DNA of 64,000 bases, from contig CAMPDV010001283.1 of the NCBI GenBank assembly GCA_946699065.1, positions 1-64,000 of the forward strand, read 5' to 3'. The notes beneath the pieces were generated by a model, which did no database searches, was not told the DNA's origin, and saw only the letters and a program-made list of their open reading frames with translations. This document shows positions 27,101 through 39,091 of the stretch, piece after piece (position 1 is the first letter of the stretch; every line of letters starts with the position of its first letter). The position numbers and the translations under genes are program-made. This DNA comes from Loxodes magnus (taxonomy: Eukaryota > Ciliophora > Karyorelictea > Loxodida > Loxodidae).

Positions 27101-30100
27101 ATATAATAAATGCTATTTAATAATAAAAGCATCTTTTTACATCCTTTTAGTTTTCCTAAATATTCATTAAATAAAAGATAAATTTTATAAATTCTCTACT
27201 AATGAATCATTATCTTCATAAATTGAAATAGATTTCTCAATTAATGAAGTTAAATTAAGTATATCCTTTTATATTTATTAGTAAAAAGTTTCTAATTAAA
27301 TTTTTATTATATTAATTTTAGTTTGCTTATAAAAATTATTAAATAAGAGGAGATACCACTTATAATCTTATGACAATCTAGAAACTTAAATTTTGATTTA
27401 TATTTTATCTCATTATTGTCAAAAGTAATTAATATGATATTTTATTGAGTTAAGCTTTTAATAATATCGACAATCCTGTAAAAATTAATTTTAATGCTTA
27501 CAATATAATAATTAAAACATTTGATTATTAATACTCAGTTATTAGTAAAGCTTAAATATAAGCTAGGCTATTTAATATATTAAGTGTTTATCTATCACTT
27601 TTATTTAATAAGCACCACTTTTATATTTCTATATAAATTAAATGAGGGTTTTTAGTTATATTTAGATAAAACGTTTATACTTTTACTAATGCTTTAATTA
27701 ATAGTTATAAACATAATAAAATCATTTGACAATATATTTATTATTTAAATAGTTAGGATTTATCTTTTATTAATGAGATACTTTTAAAACTATTCTACAG
27801 TCTAAATTAAAATATATTTCCCTTCTTGCTTATTATTCCTTTTATGTATTTAATTAAAAGAACTCTATAATTTATACATCACTTACTAGATGGATGCTTT
27901 ATATATTTTAATAAAGCTATCTTTAATTAATTAAAAATTTAACTAACTTAAAACTTCGAGCGTAATAGATATAAAAGAGATAGTTGCTGATTTAAATTAA
28001 AATTAATGCTTTTAATCAAAATTTTATTATTATTTTCAGAAGTATTAAGATATTCTTATACTTTATATATTTTATCCTTAGGCTAAATATTTACTTTTAA
28101 AAATAACTATTAATTTTTTATATTTATAAAGTGTCTCTTAAATACTTTTCATAAAGCTTATTTATTAAGGTATATTACTAAACTTATCAGCTATATTTTA
28201 TATTTTCTTTTATATTTTTGTTTTTTTCTTTTCTTTCTAATGTAATTTGTCAGGATTCAAAACCTTAAATTTTGTTTTGGTTGGTTTTTTTACTAAGATT
28301 CATTAAACTTAGGACTAAGTAGTGTTATACTTTACCTTCTAAGCATTTAGCAGAGTATATCTATTACATTTGGTTGATTACGAACTTAATTTGCTATAAT
28401 TATAGGAATTTATTTTATTTAGGTCTTTATAATTATATTAGCAGCATTATTTGCAATAGGAGTTTTCTGCATCCATAGGTAGTTTAACTACTAATGATGT
28501 TATAATTATAAATTTGAGAAAAAATCTATGAAATGAAAGAAATGAGATTAAGATAGAAGTTTACAATTAAATCATAGTAATTATTAAAACTTAAAGTTTA
28601 GCTATTTTGGATTGTTAATGATAATACACTTTTCATATTTATAATAAAAGAGTTTATTAGTTACTATACTTATTACTTGAATCTATATAAGCATAATATC
28701 TAATTATTTGATTATTAATTAAGTTCTTAAATTTCTTAATTCCTTTAAAATAATAGCATCTTTAAATTATTATCTAGCTATTTAAATAGAGTCCTGATGT
28801 TATCACTCATCTTATTTTCTTTATTTATTTAATTATTAAACTTCTTAAATATTTAAAATAATATAAAAATAGTTATTTAAATAAAGGATTAAAGCAGCTA
28901 TATAAATATTAGGAAAGAATGAGATAAGCTATGACTATTCTATTTATCTTAATGCCAATTAAATTAAATTTAGAGCATTAGAGTATATTAAAGATATAGC
29001 CTAAAGCATAATACTTATATACTTTTGCGTCTTATAGCTCTATTTATACTTTTTTATATTTAAAATTGATGTTCCTATATATTCAAATACTATCAAAACT
29101 ACTAAGTAGGAAATATATATTTATATATACTATATGCATTTATAATTTACTAACACATAAAATTATGCTAATAATATAGTAAACTATTTAAGTGAGGAAA
29201 TAATTTAAAGGGCTACCATACACAGAATTATTAATTCTAAAGTAATAAAAGTTATGAGTCTTAAATATTACAGATAGAATAAATTAGAAGTAGAAGAATG
29301 TGAGTATAATTAAGTTTACACAATATTTTATCAATACTTAGAGGAATAAATTATTATCTAAAGCTATTTATTATTCTTTAAAACAATAAATTCTTATATT
29401 ATAAGTTAAAACCTAAATATTGAGGTTTCATACCTTATTTCATCTAGTTTTTTGCTAAGAGTTCCCATTGGTTTACTATTTAACTTATTTATTTTCACTT
29501 CTTTGCTACTAGATTCTAATTTGTGTTCTCAGTAATTACTAAACTAAGATAAAGGTTAAATCTATATACAGGATAGATTTCTAGTTGATAATTAAAGAAT
29601 TAGTAAATTCTTAATTATAATTTAGCTAGTTTTTCTAATAATTAGGCTAAATCATCTATAAACTTTTGAATATTTATCTGATGAATATTCAATTCCTTTT
29701 TAAATTGAGTGCATATTTAATTTTTGGAGGATATTTCTTAAAATTAACCAGCAAGGTAATATTCCCGCTTCAATTCATTAAACATTTAATTGTAATTTTA
29801 AAATTTAGTTATTTATAACTTAAAAAGAAAATATTTATAAAAATATAGCCTGCAACTACATATTTAATATAGCAATATCAAGGATAAAGTCCAATTTATT
29901 GTCCCAAAAAAATGAAAATTACATTTGAATAGAATTTAAATACCAAACAATATAAATTTTTATGTAATCTCAATCCTTGCTGGGTGGTAAAAAGCACTGT
30001 AATTAATCATAGATGTTTCAGTAATAATAAAAAGTAATAAAAAGCTAGTTTTTATGTTTTAATGTTTTTATTATTTTTATAATGATTTTAGGAATAGTCT

Positions 30101-30127
30101 TTTATAGCTAAATCTAAGTAAAACAAG

Positions 30128-30250
30128 TATCAACTATGATTTTTTAACTTTTATCTTTTTATTGTCTTTAATAAGCCAAATTTTATAATTTTTATTTCCA
30201 TAATGTCTTTTAAGTTAAGTTTTTTAGTTTTTTTTAAAACATAGTTGATA
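30128..30250. repeat. Small foldback element with imperfect terminal inverted repeats
   Basis: TATCAACTATG at 30128-30138 is the exact complement of CATAGTTGATA at 30240-30250. Both arms continue inward into T-rich/A-rich sequence, so the arms pair imperfectly over about 25 bases. The unit is about 120 bases with no coding capacity, the shape of a MITE or hairpin transposon relic. I see no clear target-site duplication. Confidence 0.4.
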
Positions 30251-30618
30251 TGTACTAAGCTTTATCTTCTCGATAAAAAAGATAATTATTAAATTTTTTA
30301 TTGATTTAAATTCAAAGAAGAGTAGAGGAAGATGCTAAAAAGCTTTAACAGAAATAGATAAAATAAAAAAGAATTGATTCAAAAATTTCTTAAAAAGAAA
30401 CTAATTTATATCTAATTTTATGCTTAAGCATATAATCATTATTTTACTTAGTTATATCTAATAGTTAAATGGCTAAAGTTATGTTACTATGTAATTCTCT
30501 TTAATAAAGAATTTTTGCTAATTATTAATTAACGAAATGGATTGTAAGCATAATAAAAATGTTCAAAGAATATTAAATATAAAAAAGATTAAATGAAGTT
30601 AAACGTAAATTCAGTTCA

Positions 30619-33600
30619 TCAATCGAGCTCTTCAACCTAGCACTCTTCAGTTCGAAGATATTATAATTTTTAATCTTAGTCTTTAAATAATTTTGACTAA
30701 TTGCTACTCTACTACAAAGAGACTTTATCTTCTTGTAATTCTTCAATGATAGCTAACTCTTTTACTTATTTATATGTATTAATATGCTTTTTATCCTAAA
30801 ATAACTATTTATTGACTTCGCTACTCTATATCTAATCTATTTGCTATACCTTTGTATAATTAATTCCTTCGTTCTATTCCTATGTTTCTTATTTGTAAGC
30901 AATGGTTTGCATTTTCTATTATTTTAAATCAGTTATTTTTATATCTAATTAGCATTTTGACTATTAATATTTTTATTCTTCATTAGCAATACCAAACTCT
31001 AATTTTAAAGTACTTTCCTCATTCTTTTCTTCGTTATTATCTTAAGATTAATTTATGCTTTCAAGAAAATTAACCCTTGTTACTAACTCTTGAATTCTGC
31101 TATTTCAGTAATTTTTCCATGAAGTCTTAAAATTCAAACTTATTAGTTTATGGAGTTCACTTAAACTTGTTTATGTTAAAAGGTATCATTCAATCTTCTT
31201 CAAAAGCTATAATTCCTCTTGTTGCTTAAAAAGCATTTTAAGTGTTTTGCTATGTTTGTTTTCTTATTCTATATCATATAAAGGAGGATCCTCCTATACT
31301 TAGATTTTTTCCTTCTTCTTAATGCATAATAACTTAGACAGTCACTTTCTACACTTCTTTCTTTTTTATTATTTTTTTAACTATTTAATGCTTTCATTTT
31401 CCCATTTCAAATTCGTATCTATCAAACTTATTCTGCTACCTCTTAGTCTTCATAAGCATAAGAATCATTTTTACTGATTTTAATGTAGGTTTTAACTGAC
31501 TTAACTCATAAACCGCTAAAACCAAATCACTATAGCATAGCAATTGACTATTACTAGTAGAATGAAACTTGCTAAATCAAGGACGTAATAGCGCTAACCT
31601 GAGCCAAAGTAAATTCCTAAGTACAAAATAAAGGTAGAAGCAATCAAATAATTTAGCTCTAAGGAATTTAGTTCCTTATTAATATAAGGCTAGCATTTAT
31701 TCTATGCTAATATGCAAACTACTAGAACTGACATAAGGCATCAGTACTAGAAAACTATGGTAGATTTCTATAAAAATATGTAAATGAAGGAAATTGAAAA
31801 CTTCTAGTAGAACTTAATGAACTCTCAGAAATAGAATTAGTCCTTAAAGCCTATTGTAAGGAACCCAAATTAAGATTTGATGAGATAGGATTTTATAATT
31901 TTTCTGTTCTTGTAGAGATACAAAATTATTACTAAAGGAATAAAAATCCCATAGAATATTAATGCTGGTAATGCAAAAGAAAATACATATTTCAAATGTT
32001 CTCCTTACCAACATACTATATTTGTGTAGGCATTTAGAACCTAGACTTCTTAGGAAATGCTGTAGCAACTAAAGGCACCAAAAATAGTTTAAATCAGTAC
32101 TGTGTATATTTAGAAAAAGGAGACACTCATGACTGTAATAAAAATGGATTTATTAAAAGATTTCATTTAAATTAGGGATAACAAAATCAAAATCAAAAGT
32201 GTAACTATTAAAATTACGAAGGGGTAACATAATTAAGCTACTAACTTTGCTATAATAAACCTATTCTCCTTCCTTTTAAAGACAATCGAATTAAAAAATA
32301 TTAGAAGTTATTTAATAGTATCCTTGATTCAATTGAAAGAAATCAATTAAATAATCAGGCCAATCGAATTTAAAGTTCTAAATTAAAACTGAAAATTGCA
32401 TATAGTTAGTGAGAATTTTGAAATACACACCATAATATGATGCTTGCTTTTTTGCTGATTTAAGAGTTTATCAAACTAAGTAAAGAATAAAGCAAACGAA
32501 AATAAAAACAATAACTGATAGCATAATAATTTATTCCTTTTTACTATAGCATTTCTTGCATTTATTTTATCCATCTTTAGCTCAATCTTCTTCACATACA
32601 TCACACATAACTCCTTTATACCCTTCTTCACATTCTCCTTATCAGTTTATTTAATTTTACATATTAACTCTTTCCTATCAATCTGTAACTTGCAAATATT
32701 TAGTTACATAGTCGCTATTTAAAAATGCTCCTTAGCAAGCAAGTGAGGTAGGACATTTATGAATTACATCAGTGTTGAAATTTTCTTTTCAGTAACCATT
32801 TTCAGGAGTTATTAAATTACTTCCATAGCATTTAGCTCCTTTGATACATTCTTTACAAGTATTGTGAGTTTAATCTAGGGAGTATTATCTATAAAAGCAA
32901 TTTTAGCATTCTTCACCATTAACTAGTATTTATCCAGCGAAGCAATTAATGATTTCTAATTAGAAATAAAACTTATAAGTGATATTATTATCTAAAGGTA
33001 AGTTATTCATATCTACTGCATTTGTTTCCAGCTATAAATGTATTTAGGTTGCTGGGTTTTGCTTTGATTGCTATATCCTTAATGTCAAAAATTCCCTAGT
33101 CTGCATATATTCTAGTACTGCCAGATAATTTGGAATTATTAGAATAAACTTAAACTATTGATGTATTATCAGTTTTTATTATCTATCCATAAATGTCTGT
33201 AATGTAAATACGCCTTCAGAAATCAAAAATCCTGGTAACTAATTATCTAACAATCTCTAAGTTCTTCTTTCATTACACTGATTTAAAGCATCATCTTTAT
33301 AGCTATTACTTAAAGTGTATCCAAATGAAGCTAAATTACTACCATAAGTAGCAGAGTTATTAACAAACAAGGAGCAAATTTCTTAGCTTGTTATATGAGG
33401 AATGAAAATAGGTAAAGTTCCCTAGAAGGAAATAGCTCCTCCTTCACTTGAATAACTTTTGATTTGATTATTAATAAATTAGTTATTTTCTATTTTATAC
33501 TCGCATTTTTACTGCTAGTCACATACTAATCTTAAAGCTCCTCCTTTTTATAACTAAGCATCTTATCCTTTTAATTAGTTGTTAATGAACAAGTTATTGT

Positions 33601-36600
33601 TAAATGTAATATTAGCATTTTGACAGTATCCTACTCCTCCTTAGTGGTTAGCAGTACAATTAGTGAAAGTATTATTAGTAATGAAGTATTTATATTTGAT
33701 CTTATCATTTAAAATAGCAAAACATGAACCTTATTTAGCTTATTAATTAGAACAATTACAGTATGATATATCTACTTAAGAGTTTAAGGAGTAAACTGCT
33801 GATCCATAATTTGCTTCACTGACTCCATTTTTAAAGATGGTGGAAGTTACATTTAGATAGCTTTGCTATTAAATAACTATTGCAGTGTTGATGTAATCTT
33901 ATATAATAGATTCTTGTAGTCTCATATTAGAATCCTTTATAAAAGCAACTGATCCTTCATTTGAGGATGAACACTGAGTTAATCGTGAGTTTTGAATAGT
34001 TAAATTAGATGAAATCGCATAAATTACTCCTCCTTAAGGAGACGTCATATTTTAGAAATGAATGAAGTTGAATATTAGTTAAGATTCTGTTAAATAAAAG
34101 GCACCTCCAAATATAGCTTCTCCATTATTAAATGATGAATAAATAATTTCTATTTCTGACTTTGATTCTCCTAAAATAAAAGTTGCTGTATTTGCTTTTT
34201 AATTATTAAAATTAGAATTTTGAATATACAATTTTGCATTTGAAGTATGAACTCCAGAAGTTTATCCTGTAGCTATATTATTTGAAACATTGACTTATCT
34301 TAATTCTAAGTTACTTTTATAGACATAAATGAGTGATTCTTTCATATAATTATTAATAAAGATTGTATCTATAACTTCACTTTATTTCTGCTAATTTGAA
34401 TTTCATAAGTTTATTATTCCTACTGCATATGCTTTGTTATCCTGTATTTATGAATCTTTAATCTAAAAATAGGAATTTTAGTTGAATATGAATGCTCCTT
34501 CATCTGCTTCATTTTCAGTCACTTATGATTTGTCTATTTTGAATTAGCTTTTTAATTCCATAAATATAACTCCTCCTTTGCTTTTAGCAATATTTCCTTT
34601 AAATTAGACTTTAAATAGATTGATAATTGACATCTATACATGAAAAGTAGCTCCTTCATCTGCTTTATTATAATTGAACTAAGAGTTAGTAATTTATATA
34701 TCTGACTATTAAGCTTTCATGCATCCTCCTATATTTGCTATGTTTTCATTACTGATGATGTTATTTATTTGAGCATCTACTTAAGAAAAGAAAAAGACAG
34801 CTCCTATAAAAGCTTCATTTTAAATAAAGGTACAGTTATCTATCTAAATTTTATCTTGACTAGCTTCTATGATTCCTCCCGAATTAATAACTCTATTGCC
34901 ATAGAAATAACTACCCACTATTTAATAGATTGAAAATTAAGATTAAATAGAAGCACCTTTCATTCCTTAATTCCCATAAAAATTAGAATGTTAGATTGTT
35001 CCATTGGATTAAAAAAGAGAAATAATGACTCCATTAATATTGATATTATGAGAGATGGTTATATTAGCTATAGAAAAATGCTTATTAAATACTTAAACTA
35101 AAGATCCACTATAAATCTAATTTCATTCGATTTTACTTTCATCTATTTCTAGTTTAACATTCTTAGTCTCTATTATTCCATACTGTGCTTTATTTAATTT
35201 TAAATCATTCTAACTTATAGTCATTTATACTATTTAAGAGGCATAAAGAACTGAATTAGCTAAGTTGTTTATAAATTTGCATTCAAATAGTTATAAGCTA
35301 TTAGAGTTTGATATTTCTATTAAACTTCCATCTGTTGCTAGACTATCTAGAAATTTACTTTCAGTAATTATAATGTAAGTAGCCAATGTTACAAATAAGC
35401 AGCTTCCATACTAAGCCTTATGTTAACAAACTATCTAATTACTAATATTTAAATATCCATACTGTTAGTAAACTAAACCTCCTATTTCCTCTGCTTAGTT
35501 ATCATAAGCATGTACATTCTCTAAAGAATTATTTGAGTAGATACTATAAATAAATGCTCCTTTATTAGCCTTATTATTTTTAACTAGTATATGTCAAAAT
35601 CAACTTTCTGACTGTTCAATATAGAACACTCCAGATGCTCTTGCTTAGTTACTCATTACAGTTAACTTTCCTAAAATCACTTTCTGTTTCTAGAAATACC
35701 CAACACTTCCATACAACGCTAAGTTATCACTAAAGGAGCTATTTCACATCTCAAAATCATTTTTTTCCAAATCATAATAAAAAGCCAAAACTCCACCATA
35801 TTTATTGGCAACATTTTAGGTGAAATGACTATCTCTTATTTGATTCAAAATGGAATTATGCAAATATGCATATCCTCCACTTCAAATTAAGGCTTCATTT
35901 TTTATTGCGATTATACTTTAAATTTAATTAATGAAGCTGTTACTAGCGTATAACGAACCACCATAATTAGCATGATTATCACTGAATAAACTGTTTTAAA
36001 TGGATAATATTATAGCGTTTTCAGTTGAAATAGTACCTCCTCAATCTAAAGCCTTATTTTAAATAAATTCGCTATTTTCTATAAAATAAGCATTGGAATC
36101 TTATAAGTATAAACTTCCCCCTTATTTAGCAGTATTCTACTTAAAGGTGTTCCTCTAAATATTTAAGATACTAGAGTTGCTAAATAAGTAAAATACTCCA
36201 CCTTGATAAGCAGCTTAGTTGTAAGAAAAGTAACTGTTAGTTAGATAAATGATGTTTGTACAGTTTTGAAACATAAATCCTCCAGATCTTCCAATTGCTT
36301 TATTCTCAATGGCGTTTATATTAGATATTATACTTACATTTGACTTTTGTATATTTATACAACCTCCTTCAAACCCTAAATTCCCAGTAAATGAGCAATC
36401 TTTTATTCAAGTTATTTATGAAGCTTCTATTCAAATGGCTCCTCCTTGCTAATTAGCACTATTATTACTGAACTGATTCTTCTAAAAATACCCAATGTTA
36501 GATTATTTAATAGCAATACTTCCACCTAATATTAAGGCAGAGTTAAGATTAAAATTACAAGATTCTATTTACTAAACTGATGATTATATTATATAGAATG

Positions 36601-39091
36601 CTCCTCCTTATTAGGCTTAATTTACTTAGAATTAGCTGTCTTTTAAACTACTTACGTTTACTTACTAGAAATAGAAAACTCCACCTAATCCACTAACTTA
36701 GTTTTACTCACCAATACAACTTCTAATATTAATGATACTTGCATTATATGAGAATATAGCTCCTCCTTATACAGCCTAATTTCCAATGAATTAACATTTT
36801 TCTATTAAGCTGATGCTAGATTGCTAAATGAATATAGCTCCTCCATAGTATTACACAACCGTATTTTATTAAAAGGAGTTATTAACAATTGCATTTTGCT
36901 TAGATTATGAAAAATATAAGGCTCCTCCATTATATTTTGCAGAGTTTAAAAGGAGTACATTCCCATCAAAATTAAAGGCCTAAGATTTGAGAAAGTATAG
37001 AACGCCTCCATTTTGTAAAGCTTAGTTTTTATAGAAATAGTTTTCCTTTATTAGATTAACTTCACTATTTACAAAGTATGCCACTCCTCCTTATTATGAT
37101 TAGCTTTCAATAAAAGTGTTATTTTCGATCAGTTAAATACTAAATTAATCAGTGTTTATAACTCCACCATAGTATGTAGCACTGTTTAGTTGAAAATAAT
37201 TGTTCTGTATATAACTAATTTTTGAATACTGGCCTCAGATACTTCCTCCTCCACCATTAGCTTTGTTTTATATAAAAGTACTGTTATATATAAAGCTAAC
37301 ATTCGCATATAGTAATGAAATAGCTCCTCCATTCACACTAGCCGTATTTTAATAAAAATAGCTATTGCTTATGTTAGAAATACTTGAATTTTCAAAATAG
37401 AAAACTGCTCCTGTTGTTGTTAATTATCCAATAAACTAGCATTCGTCTACTAAAAGCAAACTTGAGTTTTTTAGTCTTAATACTCCTCCGTATGAAGAAG
37501 CTTTATTTTTTGTAAATAGACTCTTGGTAATAGAAGTAATATTTGACTACTAGAAATATAAACTTCCACCTTGGTCAGCTTTGTTTGAATCGAACGAGTT
37601 ATTGTTCATATTATTTAAAGTCGAATTTAAAAAATTGAAAGCTCCACCGTTTAAACTTACTTAATTTTCGTTAAATTGGCTGTTTTATATAGTGTCAACG
37701 ATAGATTCTGATATTTATGCAAATCCTCCATTTTTTGCAATAGCTTTATTTTAAGAGGCATTCAAGGAAGAAATCGTATTAATGTATGAATTATTAGCTC
37801 CGAAAGCTCCTACTCATATAGCTTAGTTTTATATAAATGAACAGTTTTCCAGTTTGTCAAGTTAAGATTATTTTAACTAAACAGCTCCACTTTATGTTCC
37901 AGTATTCTTTATAAATCAAGTGCTGTTAATTGTATTGATGCTTGTATTATCAAAATAAATCCCTCCACCTGTATCCAGTGCTAAATTAGATGAAATATTA
38001 CATTGTCTAATGAAATAAACTTTAGACTTTTTAAAATAAAGACCACCTCCATTGGTAGCAGTATTCTCAATAAACTCAGTTTTATCCACACTAAAGTTAG
38101 AATTTTCTGCATACAGAGCTCCTCCTAAACCCTTTGCTTTATTGTTCTTAAAGGAATTTTGATATAGCAGTGAATTAGAATTATTTGCTTACAATACTCC
38201 ACTATAATTTCCTTAGTTCTCTTAGAAGAGTGAAAAATTTAGCTGTAAAGTAGAATAATCATAATTAATGGGACTTCACGTAGCTATGTTTTTCATAAAG
38301 AAGGAATTATTGACTGTTATATTACTCCAAATACCATTTATAACATTTCCTTTATTTTCCGTAAAGTTAGTTCCTCTTATAGTAACTAAAGATTAGCTTA
38401 CATATATAAGAGTTCCATTCGCATTAGGCTTATTATTAAATATGACTGAGTTATTTACTTCTAATGTGCTTTATTCTGAGTATATATAACAAGCAGGTTC
38501 TATAGAGAAGTTCTTAAAGATAACATTGTAAAAGGTAAAATTAGAGTGTAGTATTTTAATAAAATAGTTATATGAATACTAAGTGCAGTTAGGTTAGTTA
38601 CATATGATTTTAGTAATTAGTTGATCACCACTAATAGTTAAGTTTTTAAACGTTAGAATATCTTTATTTAAGTTTAATTTAATATCCGTTTTTTTAACTA
38701 TTAAAGTTGAACTTTATTTCTAATTTCAACACATCGCCTAATTCAACTCCTTTAAACAATCCAAATATGTCGTTATCGTTATTTCTTTATATCAGTTACT
38801 ACTACCACCTCCTCGTACTATTTCACATTAGTTCGAGCAGGAGTTACAGCTTAGGCAGTCAAGATAGTGATCATGAGGAGAGAGAAATATTTCATGTGCA
38901 GTTCCTTCACTCGCATTAAATATTGTTTATGCGACGGATGTGAAAGGAAATTACTTGGTACCATTAGAGACGCTTAGACCTAGTCTGCTGAAAACATCAG
39001 GAGTTGTAACATAAAATTGAAGCGCGTAAGTTGTTAGAGTCAAAAGTTGAATCACCAAGGCTTGCAACAATAGTTTAGAGCTAAGCTCCAT
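30619..39091 (-). CDS. Giant beta-helix, cysteine-rich, multi-pass membrane protein
   Basis: Starts at the ATG at 39091-39089 with a signal peptide (MELSSKLLLQALVIQLLTL). Residues ~120-1950 are several dozen right-handed beta-helix (pectin-lyase/Pmp-like) repeats of the form N-x-A-x-x-GGA-I/L-Y/F followed by N-S/C-x-F. Then come a Cys-rich block at 32960-32560 (CFAGQ, CQNC, CKECIKGAKC, CDVCEED) and a C-terminal multi-pass membrane domain at ~32530-31400 (IMLSVIVFIFVCFILYLV). The tail is charged and ends in tandem TGA TGA at 30621-30616. About 20 in-frame TGA interrupt a frame that is otherwise continuous for nearly 2,000 codons. GY-TGA-KEN and EED-TGA-AKDG sit where related ciliate proteins have Trp or an aromatic residue. 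Phase slips occur near 33200 and 33000. It is probably a surface protein; the ligand is unknown. Confidence 0.78.

Larger units (their letters stand above)
23001..30618. other. Gene-poor AT-rich DNA
   Basis: About 7.6 kb without an assignable gene. Minor points: a minus-strand frame at 24127-24065 begins MTEEVKKGIFK, like the N-termini of two ORF1 retroposons further right, and a foldback element lies at 30128-30250. The rest is A/T-rich sequence with scattered short direct repeats. Confidence 0.55.

Noticed and set aside
31279..31295. GGAGGATCCTCC palindrome
   Set aside because: Short, and inside the coding frame of the giant gene.
33187..33260. A 15- or 20-nt intron explaining the phase change in the giant gene
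   Set aside because: GTATTTACATTACAG is 15 nt and cannot change phase; a 20-nt GTTAG...CCAG candidate would fix it, but a single lost T does so equally well. Left undecided.
38707..38919. Plus-strand 70-codon ORF
   Set aside because: Antisense shadow of the giant beta-helix gene's N-terminal region.
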